Below are positions 17,464 through 25,726 of a stretch of DNA of 64,000 nucleotides, in pieces. Position 1 is the stretch's first letter. Every line of letters starts with the position of its first letter. The notes under the pieces were generated by a model that was given only the letters and a program-made list of their open reading frames with translations, was not told the DNA's origin and did not search any database. The stretch is from Saccharothrix sp. Lineage in GTDB: Bacteria > Actinomycetota > Actinomycetes > Mycobacteriales > Pseudonocardiaceae. Where the stretch lies: the NCBI RefSeq assembly GCF_031180885.1, contig NZ_JAPSLK010000033.1, positions 31,767 to 95,766 on the forward strand. Reading direction: 5' to 3'. Both the position numbers and the translations under genes were made by a program.

Positions 17464-18066
17464 TCAGCCCGGACGCCCGGCCCCTTCGCTGCCCGGCCCT
17501 TCCTGGTGGTCGGGCGCCTGCCAGATGTCCAGCCGCACCCGCCTGCCGGTCAACTCCTCCAGCTCGCCGCGGAGCCGGTCGGCCTCCGCACCACGACGAC
17601 CGGCCAGCAGGATCGGCCGGGCCGCGCGGATACCCACCCGCAGCTGATCCACGGCCCTGTCGACCTCCACCGCCGACACCCCGACCGCCCGTTCGACGCC
17701 CCGCTGCACCGCATCGCGGATCGCGGCGTCCTCCGCAGCCTCCGCCTCGGCACGCAACTCCCGGTCCGTCACGATCGTCGAGCCGGCCGCGACCCCCGCC
17801 TCCGCGAACCCGACCACTTCGATCCGGTCGGCCAACAACCGGCCCACCATCTCCCAGCGGCCCCGTTCATCGGCCGCGGCGTACGCACGGCCCGCCTCGG
17901 TGGTCAGCTCCAAATCCACATATGAATTCAGGTGCACCCGCAACACCACCGGCGCCTGGCCGGGATCACGCCCGGCGATCACCATCCGGCGGGCCACGGT
18001 GTACTTCTCCCCGGTTTCGGCCATCCGGGCCCGGACCTGCTTCTTGAACGCGCTGTCGTCAGTCAC
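17464..18066 (-). CDS. non-ribosomal protein with an S3-like type II KH domain
   Basis: 200 residues from a GTG preceded by GAGGGACAT. Residues 2-28 (SAFKKQVRARMAETGEKYTV) are a short helical module found at the head of various actinobacterial proteins. The middle (35-115) is unassigned. Residues about 118-183 align closely with the first KH domain of ribosomal protein S3: RGVERAVGVSAVEVDRAVDQ, then GRRGAEADRLRGELEELTG, including the GxxG loop (GRRG, 156-159) that grips single-stranded nucleic acid. The rest of S3 is absent. RNA binding is a reasonable inference. Flanking genes give no clue, and the C-terminal tail is Gly/Pro-rich. Confidence 0.75.
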   Translation of the reverse strand: MTDDSAFKKQVRARMAETGEKYTVARRMVIAGRDPGQAPVVLRVHLNSYVDLELTTEAGRAYAAADERGRWEMVGRLLADRIEVVGFAEAGVAAGSTIVTDRELRAEAEAAEDAAIRDAVQRGVERAVGVSAVEVDRAVDQLRVGIRAARPILLAGRRGAEADRLRGELEELTGRRVRLDIWQAPDHQEGPGSEGAGRPG

Positions 18067-18424
18067 GCCATGTCCCTCGCGGCGACGCTGCCCCGCGCCC
18101 TGGTCGCCTGGTTCGGCCGTGACCCAACTCAACGACAGCGCGAACCAGCGGCCCTTGTCCTCACAGCCACCGCGGGCGCGGGCCGCGGACAGCTCGGAGT
18201 GCGGCAGGCGCTCCTGCCGGTGTCGAGGCTACCCCACATCCCCGCTGCCTCAACCCCGAAACGGCGTTCCGGGACGAGCAGGCCGCCGCGTTCGACGAGG
18301 AGCCCCACCACGACCTCACCGATCCTCTCGTGCCGCACGGCGAAGGCCCGCGCCGCCGGCGTCACCGCCCGGTTCGCCCGCCGCGACGCCGCCCCACCGC
18401 TCTATCACCGTCGCTGCCACGCGC
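18067..18424. other. intergenic, about 360 bases
   Basis: Promoter side of the KH-domain gene and terminator side of the ABC permease gene. Open frames exist on both strands but none shows a domain or a ribosome binding site. I see no further gene. Confidence 0.4.
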
Positions 18425-18453
18425 GCGGCCCGCGGTCGACGACCGCGGGCCGC
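18425..18453 (-). terminator. terminator hairpin of the GntR/ABC operon
   Basis: 13-bp perfect arms GCGGCCCGCGGTC and GACCGCGGGCCGC around three bases, 13 bases past the permease stop. Confidence 0.7.
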
Positions 18454-18465
18454 ACACCTCTGTCC

Positions 18466-19443
18466 TCAGTGGACGCGACGTTTGATCCGCCACACGACGA
18501 CTCCGAGCAGAGCCGCGGCGAGGCCGGCGAAGATGGCCGTCTCCATCAACTGGAACGCCCAGAAACGATCCGCCGGGTGGTACTGGACCCACTTCTGGAC
18601 GCCGCGCTCGTGCATGTAGGCGCTGAGCTCCATGCCGGCGCGTCGGGCAGCGGAGTCCATCTGCACGGCCTCGACGACCGACAGGTGCCGGCCTGACGAG
18701 TCCGCGTAGCCCGACACCAAGGTCCAGTCGAGGCGGTCGGCCGTCATCCCGCGCGGGCCGCCGGGGTCGAGGTCGACGTCGGTGGCGGCAACGGGTTCGG
18801 TGATGGTCCGCGGCGCCTGGAAGTTCGGGCGCAGCCACCCCGCCACGAAGACGCGGAGGGCGGCGAACGCGCCGAGGGCGACCGCGAACGCCGGCAGGCT
18901 GCGGCGCAGCAACGTGCCCGCCGCCGTCGCGGCGGCGAAGGCGAACAGCGCGTAGCCCGCCGGGACGAGTCCTTCCAGGTCGAACGCGTCTGCGCTGAAC
19001 CGACCGTCGAGGACGTCCAACGGCTGCCGGAACCACGTGATCGACGACGAGAGGGCAACTGCGAGCGCCGCGCTCACCGTGCCGAGCGCGGCCAACTTGA
19101 CCGCCAGCCAGCGCATCCGCGGGACGGCCTGCGTCCAGGCGAACTGCCAGGTGCCGGTTTCCAGTTCGCGGGCCACCAGCGGCGCGCCGAGGAACGCCCC
19201 GATCAGGAACGGGACCAGGTTGAACAGGGACAGCATCTTCGATGCGTACCCGTGCTCGTCGTTCAGCCGCCGGATCGCGGTCGAGCACGCGTCGGTGAGC
19301 ACGCCCGCGCAGTGGGCAGCGCCGTCGGGGAACAGCGAACGCATCGACAGCCCGACCGCGAGCAGGAAGGCACCGATCGCCGCGACCAGCAGCCCCAGCG
19401 CGAGCACCTCGGCGCGGTGCTGCCGCCAGATCACCCACGTCAT
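18466..19443 (-). CDS. ABC-2 type transporter permease
   Basis: 325 residues, about six membrane helices: one near residues 12-34, a cluster at 75-190, and one at the C-terminus (LMETAIFAGLAAALLGVVVW). The long extracytoplasmic-looking segment before the last helix (LSAYMHERGVQKWVQYHPAD) is typical of the YtrC/D-like ABC-2 permeases of actinobacteria. The start ATG overlaps the stop of the ATPase gene. Forms an exporter or envelope-stress transporter with the ATPase upstream; cargo unknown. Confidence 0.85.
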   Translation of the reverse strand: MTWVIWRQHRAEVLALGLLVAAIGAFLLAVGLSMRSLFPDGAAHCAGVLTDACSTAIRRLNDEHGYASKMLSLFNLVPFLIGAFLGAPLVARELETGTWQFAWTQAVPRMRWLAVKLAALGTVSAALAVALSSSITWFRQPLDVLDGRFSADAFDLEGLVPAGYALFAFAAATAAGTLLRRSLPAFAVALGAFAALRVFVAGWLRPNFQAPRTITEPVAATDVDLDPGGPRGMTADRLDWTLVSGYADSSGRHLSVVEAVQMDSAARRAGMELSAYMHERGVQKWVQYHPADRFWAFQLMETAIFAGLAAALLGVVVWRIKRRVH

Positions 19444-20336
19444 GCCGACACCTCCGGGTGGGCCGGCTCCTGCCGGGCGGGGCGGCGCAGGTAGGCCAGC
19501 ACCAGCTCTTCCAAGCCGATCGGGTCGGCCTGCCAGCCGGGGGCGGTCACGCCCCCGCCGTCGCGCACCAGCAGCGTGGTGTGCCGGTCGCTGTGGGTGG
19601 CCTCGACGACCGTGCCCGCCCGGTCGAGGTCGGCGGTGGTGCGCGGACCGACCAGGAGGCGGTGTTCGTCCAGCAGCGCGTCGATGTCGCCGGCCAGCGC
19701 AACGCGGCTGTGGTCGAGCACGACCAAGTGGTCGCAGACGCGCTCCAGCTCCGGCACGACGTGGGAGGAGAACACGACGGTGATGCCGTCGGCGGCGACC
19801 GCGCCCATCAGGGCCTGGAGGAACTCCAGGCGGGCCACCGGGTCGAGCGCGGCCATCGGCTCGTCCAGGACGAGCAGGTCGGGCCGCTTGGCCAGGGCGA
19901 GGGCCAGCGCCACCTGGGACTGCTGGCCCCCGGACAGCGCGCCTGCCTTGCGGTCCAGCGGGATGTCCAGTCGCGCCAGTCGCCGTTCGGCGAGGCCCTG
20001 ATCGAAGCGCACGTTGCACGAGCGGCCGTAGCGCAGCAGGTCGGCGACGGTGAAGTGCTTGTAGAGCGGGTGGTCCTGAGCGAGGAACCCCACACGGGAC
20101 AACACCTGCGGTGTGTTGGTCGCGGGCGACTCGCCCAGGACCTCCACCGTGCCCGTGGTCGGCGCGAGCAGCCCCACGATCAGGCGCAGCAGCGTGCTCT
20201 TGCCCGCGCCGTTGGGTCCCACCAGCGCGGTCACCCGGCCCGTCGGCACGGCCAGGCTGCAGTCCTCCAGCGCCCACGTGCGCCGGTAGCGCTTGCCCAA
20301 ACCGTCGGTCCGGAGCGCGTATTCGGTCGTTGTCAT
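19440..20336 (-). CDS. ABC transporter ATP-binding protein
   Basis: 298 residues. Walker A GPNGAGKST, Q-loop FLAQDHPLYKH, signature LSGGQQSQVALALALAKRPD, Walker B LLVLDEPMAALDP and switch His in VVFSSHVVPE. The C-terminal 80 residues form the accessory domain common in ABC-2 exporters. Start and stop both overlap neighbours by 3-4 bases: GntR upstream, permease downstream. The set GntR-ATPase-permease is the YtrA-type arrangement known from Bacillus cell-wall-antibiotic responses. Confidence 0.93.
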   Translation of the reverse strand: MTTTEYALRTDGLGKRYRRTWALEDCSLAVPTGRVTALVGPNGAGKSTLLRLIVGLLAPTTGTVEVLGESPATNTPQVLSRVGFLAQDHPLYKHFTVADLLRYGRSCNVRFDQGLAERRLARLDIPLDRKAGALSGGQQSQVALALALAKRPDLLVLDEPMAALDPVARLEFLQALMGAVAADGITVVFSSHVVPELERVCDHLVVLDHSRVALAGDIDALLDEHRLLVGPRTTADLDRAGTVVEATHSDRHTTLLVRDGGGVTAPGWQADPIGLEELVLAYLRRPARQEPAHPEVSA

Positions 20337-20728
20337 GCGATGTTCTCATTCTTCGCTCGGTTGACCACAGCGGTGAAGAGCGCGGTGACCGCCTGTTCGT
20401 CCAGCCCGGCGGCGTGCGCCTTCTTCAGCCACGCCTCCAGACCGCGCCGCAACGAGGTGTAGGTCGCAGCGGAGATCCCCGCCGTCGGCGCCTCGTTGAC
20501 GAAGGTGCCCTGCCCGGGACGCCCGGTGACCAGCCCCTCCTGCTCCAGCTGCCGGTACGCCTTGGCGACCGTGTTCGGGTTGATCGCCAGGCTCTCGGAC
20601 ACCTCGCGGATCAACGGCAGCCGGTCGCCGTGCCGGAGGAAGCCCAGCAGCACTGATTGCCGCACCTGCTGGACGAGTTGCAGGTAAGGCGGCACACCCG
20701 ACCGACTGTCGATCCGGAAGACGAACAT
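20333..20728 (-). CDS. GntR-family (YtrA subfamily) transcriptional regulator
   Basis: 131 residues from the ATG at 20728 with GGAGGGTTC just before it. The N-terminal winged helix shows FRIDSRSGVPPYLQLVQQVR, LPLIREVSESLAINPNTVAK and AYRQLEQEGLVTGRPGQGTF. The short C-terminal helical tail (about 50 residues) is the YtrA-type dimerisation domain rather than an FCD/UTRA ligand domain. It is the first gene of the ABC operon and is expected to repress it through the 32-bp inverted repeat at 20738-20769, released by an envelope signal. Confidence 0.93.
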   Translation of the reverse strand: MFVFRIDSRSGVPPYLQLVQQVRQSVLLGFLRHGDRLPLIREVSESLAINPNTVAKAYRQLEQEGLVTGRPGQGTFVNEAPTAGISAATYTSLRRGLEAWLKKAHAAGLDEQAVTALFTAVVNRAKNENIA

Positions 20729-20737
20729 GAACCCTCC

Positions 20738-20769
20738 TACTGCTTTACTAGTACCATAGTAAAGCAGTA
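20738..20769. promoter_or_regulatory. operator for the YtrA-type regulator (32-bp inverted repeat)
   Basis: Perfect 13-bp arms TACTGCTTTACTA and TAGTAAAGCAGTA, spacer GTACCA. It ends 9 bases before the regulator start, so a bound dimer would cover the promoter or early transcript. AT-rich compared with its surroundings. Confidence 0.8.
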
Positions 20770-21303
20770 AAGATCGACGACCGGCAAGCCGCGGTGCGAC
20801 GCGCGCTGTCGACGACGATCGCGACCGCCGCGTGTCCGGCAGCGGTACCGACGCCGGGCGTCGCCCGGGCGCACGGCGCGTCCACAACAGAGCCTCGGCG
20901 CCACCACCGACCCCGCCGAGCGGGAATGGCTCCAGGCGGTCCTCGACGACACCGCGGCGAACCCAGCCGAGGGCCACGCACGCGGCGGAACGTGGATGAT
21001 TCGGCACGCCGTCGACGTCACCGGCGGCGCGCGACGGGCGTCCGAACCCGAACCGCGGTCACCGTCACCCCGTTCGCGGTCGTGGCCGGCACGTGCGACC
21101 AAACCGCCAACGGCGTCTGCTTCACCAACGGCTGGGCGGTCAACCGGGCCTCGATCCACCTGCGGACCGTTCTTCCGCGGGTCCCTGGACAGCTTCGCGC
21201 TCCGACAACCACCCAAGCGGCCGGCCCGGCGGCCAGGCCCCAGGTGTCGTGGTCGCCGCGTGGACGTCCTGCGGCGATCCGGGGAACGTCGCCTGACCCG
21301 TGG
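20770..21303. other. intergenic region, 534 bases
   Basis: Between the divergent side of the GntR operon and the 3' end of the secreted protein gene. On the + strand, 20885-21040 can be read as a protein-like stretch (TTDPAEREWLQAVLDDTAAN) with no start or clear end, possibly a relic of an unidentified gene. Nothing else recognised. A hairpin GCCTGACC/GGTCAGGC (21291-21309) overlaps the stop of the next leftward gene and may terminate it. Confidence 0.4.
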
Positions 21304-23175
21304 TCAGGCCACGTTGAACGAGAAGAGCTTGCTGTACGTGCCGGGCTGTCCGTCGGCGTTGATCGCGTAGACGTCGAGGTCGTGGTAGCCGCTGGTGGTC
21401 GGGGTCAGCGTGATCGTCGCCGTGCCGTCCGCGTCGGCGGGGACGTCGACGTACTCGCCCCCGTCCACAGAGTACCGGTAGGCCGAGACCCGGGTCCAGC
21501 CCGCCGGGGGGCTGAAGGTGAACGTACCCGGCACGCCCACGCCACCGGTCGGTTCGCCGCTGTCGGTGTACACGTCGGAACGCACATCGGGCCACGGGTA
21601 GAAGCGGTGGCTCCACGTCGTCGCGCCGGAGGTCCAGCCGTTGGCGCTGCGACTGCTCACGGTGACCGTGTGGCCGGACGGGTTGTCGGCCCGGAAGGTG
21701 ATCGCCGCCGTGCCGTCCGCGCCGGCCGAGACCACCTGCTGTTCCCGCGAATCCACCCGGTACACGAACTCGACGGTGCGGTCGGCCAGGGCGGGCACCG
21801 GGGCGAAGCGCAGGGTCACGTCCTGGTTCCACCTGGGCCGGTCGCCGACGACGGTGACGGAGGGGTTGGTGGCCGGGATGAGCATGGTGTACTCGGTCGG
21901 TGCCGAGCGGTTGCCCGCGGCGTCGACGGACCAGGCCGTCAGCGTCTGCGGGCCGGTGTCGGGCGGGGCGAGGGTCGTCGTGGCGGTGCCGCCGGGGTGG
22001 TCCGCCCGGACCGCGTGGTCGCCGTCCAACGGGTCCGCGCAGATCAGCCGGCCCAACTCCCCGATGGAGCAGCCGCCCACCGGGATCGTGCTGCCCCACG
22101 TGTAGCCGAACCCGACCGTGTCGGTGTCACCCCGGGCGTCGAAGACGAACACGCCGTCCTCGCCCACGGGGACCGGCGCGGAACCGTCGTGCGGTGGGTA
22201 GTTGGGCGAGGTGATCGCGGGCGTGGCCGGGTTCACCGCGTCGGCGACGAAGTGGCAGGGCGTCGACCAGGCGCCGTTGTCGGCACCGTCGGCGGCGCGT
22301 GCTTGCCAGGAGTAGACCTTCCCGTCGGTCAACCCCGGGAAGTCCGCCCTGCCCACCCAGGTGGTGCTCGCGTGCCGCGCGGTCTTCTCCGTTCGCGCGG
22401 TCGGGTCATCCTGTGGCCACAGCGCGAAGTCGACGGCCAGGGACGCCGGGCTCTGGTCGCCCGGGTCGGCGTCGGCGGGCAGCGCTTCCAGAGCCACGAA
22501 CCAGGTGCTCAGCTTCGGGTAGGGAGCCGTGGTGGCGCACTGCTTCCCGGAGTTGTAGCGGTGTCTGTCCACAATGGAGGGAATGTGGTTGTGCTGCACG
22601 CTCACCGTGGCTTTGTAGTACCCGGACAACGTCCGACCGTAAGCGGTGTCGCGTTCGAACGGTGCCGGCACGGCGACTTCCAGCGTGATCCGGGGCTCGT
22701 TCCGCTCCACCGCCTCCCGCACGGCCGTCGCGACGTCGAACGACGGGGAGGCCGGGCACACCCCGGTCGCGGTGAAGTCGTCCAGCCACCGCTTGCGCCT
22801 CGGCGCACCCGCCCACGTGGGGTCCTTGGCGACCGGCGCGGTCTGCCACACCCCGATCGCGCGCTTGGTGCAGTCGGCCGTCGAACTCTCCTGGAGGTAG
22901 AGCGTCGCGCCGAGGATCTGGGCCCCGGCGAACTGCGCGACGTCGAGCGTGAGGTAGACCCGCGAGACGTGCAGTCGACCGTCGCGCTTCGAGGCGCCCA
23001 GCGGCGCGTCCTGCTGTTGCCACGGGAACGCGGTGTGGGGTTGAGCGGAGTCCGTGTAGGAGGCCCGCGTCGGGTACAGCCGCGTGGAATGAGGTGCCGC
23101 CTCCGCGGTCGTGGTGACCACGGACAGTGTCATCAACAGGGCGCTCGACAGGGCGGTCAAGGATCTTCGCAACAA
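21304..23175 (-). CDS. large secreted DNRLRE-type multidomain protein
   Basis: 623 residues, signal peptide at 1-28 (ending TTAEA). Residues about 30-200 match the DNRLRE-type beta-sandwich: SYTDSAQPHTAF, a short variable loop, then VSRVYLTLDVAQFAGAQILG and ATLYLQESSTADC, ending with a strand rich in Val. Next comes a fibronectin/Ig-like block (LAVDFALWP ... YSWQARAADG) and two or three further Ig-like repeats, each ending in a TATITL/TAAITF-type strand. Such proteins in actinomycetes are exported adhesin- or wall-associated factors; no catalytic motif is seen. A small hairpin overlaps the stop codon. Upstream of the start is a 263-base gap shared with the divergent ricin-lectin gene. Confidence 0.75.
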   Translation of the reverse strand: MLRRSLTALSSALLMTLSVVTTTAEAAPHSTRLYPTRASYTDSAQPHTAFPWQQQDAPLGASKRDGRLHVSRVYLTLDVAQFAGAQILGATLYLQESSTADCTKRAIGVWQTAPVAKDPTWAGAPRRKRWLDDFTATGVCPASPSFDVATAVREAVERNEPRITLEVAVPAPFERDTAYGRTLSGYYKATVSVQHNHIPSIVDRHRYNSGKQCATTAPYPKLSTWFVALEALPADADPGDQSPASLAVDFALWPQDDPTARTEKTARHASTTWVGRADFPGLTDGKVYSWQARAADGADNGAWSTPCHFVADAVNPATPAITSPNYPPHDGSAPVPVGEDGVFVFDARGDTDTVGFGYTWGSTIPVGGCSIGELGRLICADPLDGDHAVRADHPGGTATTTLAPPDTGPQTLTAWSVDAAGNRSAPTEYTMLIPATNPSVTVVGDRPRWNQDVTLRFAPVPALADRTVEFVYRVDSREQQVVSAGADGTAAITFRADNPSGHTVTVSSRSANGWTSGATTWSHRFYPWPDVRSDVYTDSGEPTGGVGVPGTFTFSPPAGWTRVSAYRYSVDGGEYVDVPADADGTATITLTPTTSGYHDLDVYAINADGQPGTYSKLFSFNVA

Positions 23176-23438
23176 GGCTTCCCCCTCGTCCTGCCCGCGA
23201 GGATCTCTCGCGGTGGGGTCGAATGCCGATGGTCCCGCGTACCGATCCCACCCGTCCGGGGTTCGGCCGAGGTTGTCCCCTTTGCCTCAGGACGTTGCGG
23301 CGATCGGCGCCGGGATGGGCAAGATCGAGGCGGGTCTTCCGGGCCTCCGCGAGCATCTCGCCGGTTTCACCCGTAGCGGCGGCGTTCACGGTTATGTACG
23401 CTGCAGGGGCCTTGATCAAGGAGCAACGGGGGGTTGCC

Positions 23439-23969
23439 ATGTCCTTGTTTCGTCATGCTCTCGTCGCCTTCGCGACTCTCGTTCTCACACTCGGCCTGAC
23501 GCCCGCCGTCCAGGCGAAGACCGACGACGTCGGCATCCTGGCGTCCGTCAGGATCATCAACCTGCACACCGGCCGCTGCCTCGCGATCCAGGGGTCCAAC
23601 AACGTCAACGGCTCACCGGCGTTCCAGTACGACTGCATCGGCAGCGCGGCGGACCAGCACTGGAACATCGAGTACATCTCCGCTGGGCGGAGCCGGATCC
23701 GCAACGCGTACACCGGCAGGTGTCTCGCGGTCCAGGGCGCGAACAACGTCAACGGCGCACCCGCCTTCCAACACGACTGCGCCGGCTACGAGGACCAGAA
23801 CTGGAACATCTTCGACGAGGGAAGCGGCGGCCGGTACGTCAAGATCCAGAACTCCTACACCCAGCGTTGCCTCGTCATCCGGGGTGCCGACAACTTCAAC
23901 GGGTCACGGGCGTTCCAGTTCGACTGCCTGAACTACCAGGACCAGAAGTGGGTGCTCCAGACGGTCTGA
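23439..23969 (+). CDS. secreted ricin-type beta-trefoil lectin (CBM13-like)
   Basis: 176 residues from the ATG at 23439 (GGAG 16 bases upstream). Signal peptide 1-27 (LGLTPAVQA). The mature protein is a single beta-trefoil with three repeats, each containing a GRCLAIQG/GRCLAVQG/QRCLVIRG strand followed by NxNG and a QxW-type motif: DQHWNI, DQNWNI, DQKWVL. Each repeat carries two Cys positioned to form the usual disulfide. It has no attached enzyme domain, so it is a free-standing secreted carbohydrate-binding protein. It may be divergently co-regulated with the DNRLRE protein. Confidence 0.9.
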   Translation: MSLFRHALVAFATLVLTLGLTPAVQAKTDDVGILASVRIINLHTGRCLAIQGSNNVNGSPAFQYDCIGSAADQHWNIEYISAGRSRIRNAYTGRCLAVQGANNVNGAPAFQHDCAGYEDQNWNIFDEGSGGRYVKIQNSYTQRCLVIRGADNFNGSRAFQFDCLNYQDQKWVLQTV

Positions 23970-24430
23970 GACACGAGCTCGGTCGGCCGGCGCCCGGCAG
24001 GCGTCCGCTTGCCCTTTGAGGTCCCGGTCGGCGATGCGCACGCCGGTTGATCACGCAAGCAGCCCTTGGTCGGTCATCCCTCTTGCGACAGAAGGATGTT
24101 CGACCAAGGGCTGCGTGCTCGTTCGTAGCCGCGCTGGAGACCGGCAGCACATCGTGGACCGCGCTGCTGGACGCGGTCAACCCGTCTCCGATCATGGCCA
24201 GGAGCCCTTCGGCGGCGCCTGCCGCGTTTCGCTTCATCTTCGCCTGATCCTCCACAGCCTGCCTCAGCTCGCGGAGCCTGACGGTGGCCGGGAGCGGGCC
24301 GCTCCGGGTGTCGCCGCTCTCCAACCCCTCTTCCGCCGCACAGAGCACGGCGGCCACCCACGTCTGCCGGTAGCCGGTGGGGTTTGGCCCGGTGGCGCGA
24401 AGTGTGCGTTCGTGCCACCCGTTCGTTCGA
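23970..24430. other. convergent intergenic region with long hairpin
   Basis: Between the lectin stop and the LanC stop. Holds the inverted repeat 24055-24118. On the - strand a frame from about 24420 to 24050 reads protein-like (YRQTWVAAVLCAAEEGLESG; MKRNAAGAAEGLLAMIGDGL at about 24237) but its C-terminus runs through the hairpin and into the lectin gene; it may be a degraded gene or chance. I do not call it. Confidence 0.4.
24055..24118. repeat. long inverted repeat / hairpin at the end of the lanthipeptide operon
   Basis: 18-base arms GCAAGCAGCCCTTGGTCG and CGACCAAGGGCTGCGTGC (17 of 18 paired), then after a 2-base bulge an inner CATCC/GGATG stem and a 14-base loop. About 23 bp of pairing in all. 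It lies between two convergent transcripts and could terminate both, but it is longer than the other terminators in this window. Confidence 0.7.
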
Positions 24431-25507
24431 TCAAGACAGGGCGAGGCAGGGCAGCCAGCTGCGGTCGCGGCCGTCCGCGGTGAGGAGGGCGGCGAGCACG
24501 CCGGCTGCACCGGACAGCAGGCCCGTACCGCCCATCCGCAGCACCTCGTCGAGCCGGGTGTGCAGGTGGTCACGGAGCCAGTCGCGGAGTTCGGCGGCCG
24601 GGGTCGAGCCCGCCTGCCGGGCGAACGCGTCGGCCACGAGCAGCATGCCCGCGGCGCCGTGGCAGACGCCCAAGCCGTCGAGGTGGGTGTCGGGGTCGTA
24701 CTTCGCGCACAGCGTGCCCATCGCCGCGAGGCCGATCTCGCGGAACTCCGCACCCGCGCGGCCGAGCGCCCGGCCCGCGGTCCACAGCGCCCAGCTGACG
24801 CCGGGGGTGCCGTAGCACCAGCCCTGCCTGCCCGGCTTGCCGCGGCCGCGCGGGGACCAGGTGAGGATGCCGCGACTGTCGGTGGTCGTGCGGGCCGCCA
24901 GCCAGGCGGCCAGGTTCCGGATCGCGTCCGGCTCGGCGCCCGCCAGGCTCAGCGCGGCCAGCGGGCCCGCGGCGCCGTGGGCAAGACCGGTGAGGATCTC
25001 GTCCTGGCTCCAGCCGAGCAGGGGGTGGCCGCTGTGGGCGCCGATGCGCAGCCCGGAGAGGTGGGCGTCGGCGAGGGCGGTCAAGTGGCCTGTGAACGGG
25101 GCCAGCCGGTCCGTGGACACCGGTGTCGACCCGGCGAAGTGTGCCAGCAGGGTGCCCGAGGGCCCGCTGACCAGGTCGTAGTCGGCGAACCCGACGGCGG
25201 TGGTCCGCCAGCGGCGGTGTGCGGCGGCCTGGCCGAGCACGGCCTCGGCGCGCTCGGCCGCGGAGTCGGCGCCGGGGATCAGGCGCAACCCGGCGACGAC
25301 CCCGCCGAGCCCGGTGAACAGCCCGGTGCCCGCGGCGGCGCGGACCGCGCCGCGCAACCAGGTCCGGCCCGCCTCCGGGTCGGCCACCAGCGCGGCGAGC
25401 ACGGCGGGTCCGGGATCGGGACCCGCCGTGCTCGCCGATGACTTCCAGGAGTCGAGCAGCGTCCGCGCGGCGGTCACCACGTCGCGTTCGGCTTGGGGTG
25501 CCGCCAT
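24431..25507 (-). CDS. lanthionine synthetase C (LanC-type cyclase)
   Basis: 358 residues. LanC proteins add Cys thiols to dehydroalanine/dehydrobutyrine to form lanthionine rings, using a zinc ion. All three zinc ligands are present: Cys231 in GWCYGTPG and Cys282-His283 in GVCHGAAG. The GLAHGAAGPLAAL and GLFTGLGGVVAGL repeats are the helical-toroid signature of the family. The ATG follows GGGAGGAAGCGCTG. It is the last gene of a four-gene leftward operon and follows the precursor gene by 37 bases with no terminator between them. Confidence 0.93.
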   Translation of the reverse strand: MAAPQAERDVVTAARTLLDSWKSSASTAGPDPGPAVLAALVADPEAGRTWLRGAVRAAAGTGLFTGLGGVVAGLRLIPGADSAAERAEAVLGQAAAHRRWRTTAVGFADYDLVSGPSGTLLAHFAGSTPVSTDRLAPFTGHLTALADAHLSGLRIGAHSGHPLLGWSQDEILTGLAHGAAGPLAALSLAGAEPDAIRNLAAWLAARTTTDSRGILTWSPRGRGKPGRQGWCYGTPGVSWALWTAGRALGRAGAEFREIGLAAMGTLCAKYDPDTHLDGLGVCHGAAGMLLVADAFARQAGSTPAAELRDWLRDHLHTRLDEVLRMGGTGLLSGAAGVLAALLTADGRDRSWLPCLALS

Positions 25508-25544
25508 CAGCGCTTCCTCCCGGTCGCGCTCATCAGCACCGGTA

Positions 25545-25676
25545 TCAGCGATCGTCGTCGTCGCAGTCGATCAAGCTGCACAGGAGTACGGACGGGGTCT
25601 TGTCGTCCACGGCGACCTCGGTTATCTGCGCGTCGAGCTGTTCGACCAGCTCGTCCAGTTCGAGTGCGGATTGCAT
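25545..25676 (-). CDS. class I lanthipeptide precursor peptide
   Basis: 43 residues, ATG at 25676 with CGAGGG seven bases upstream. Leader-like part MQSALELDELVEQLDAQITE is acidic and helical and contains LELDEL, comparable to the F-x-L-D box of class I leaders. The C-terminal part TPSVLLCSLIDCDDDDR has Thr27, Ser29, Cys33, Ser34 and Cys38: two adjacent S-x-x-x-C units (SVLLC, SLIDC), each able to form one (methyl)lanthionine ring, then a D4R tail. It sits between the dehydratase and the cyclase genes, the usual position for a substrate. The leader cleavage site is not known; Lys26 is one candidate. No protease or transporter gene is adjacent. Identification rests on position and composition, not on a family match. 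Confidence 0.8.
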   Translation of the reverse strand: MQSALELDELVEQLDAQITEVAVDDKTPSVLLCSLIDCDDDDR

Positions 25677-25726
25677 GGTTTCCCTCGTTTCACTCGTCCC
25701 ACCGGTGGTCCGGTGGTGCTCAGGGG

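Noticed and set aside
18466..20349. Fusion of ABC ATPase-like and permease frames
   Set aside because: The N-terminal 300 residues are the wrong frame of the ATPase gene. The real ATPase and permease are separate genes with an ATGA overlap.
24050..24420. Leftward frame after lanC with MKRNAAGAAEGLLAMIGDGL as a second lanthipeptide precursor
   Set aside because: Only one Cys, no leader pattern, and the C-terminus reads through the hairpin into the lectin gene.
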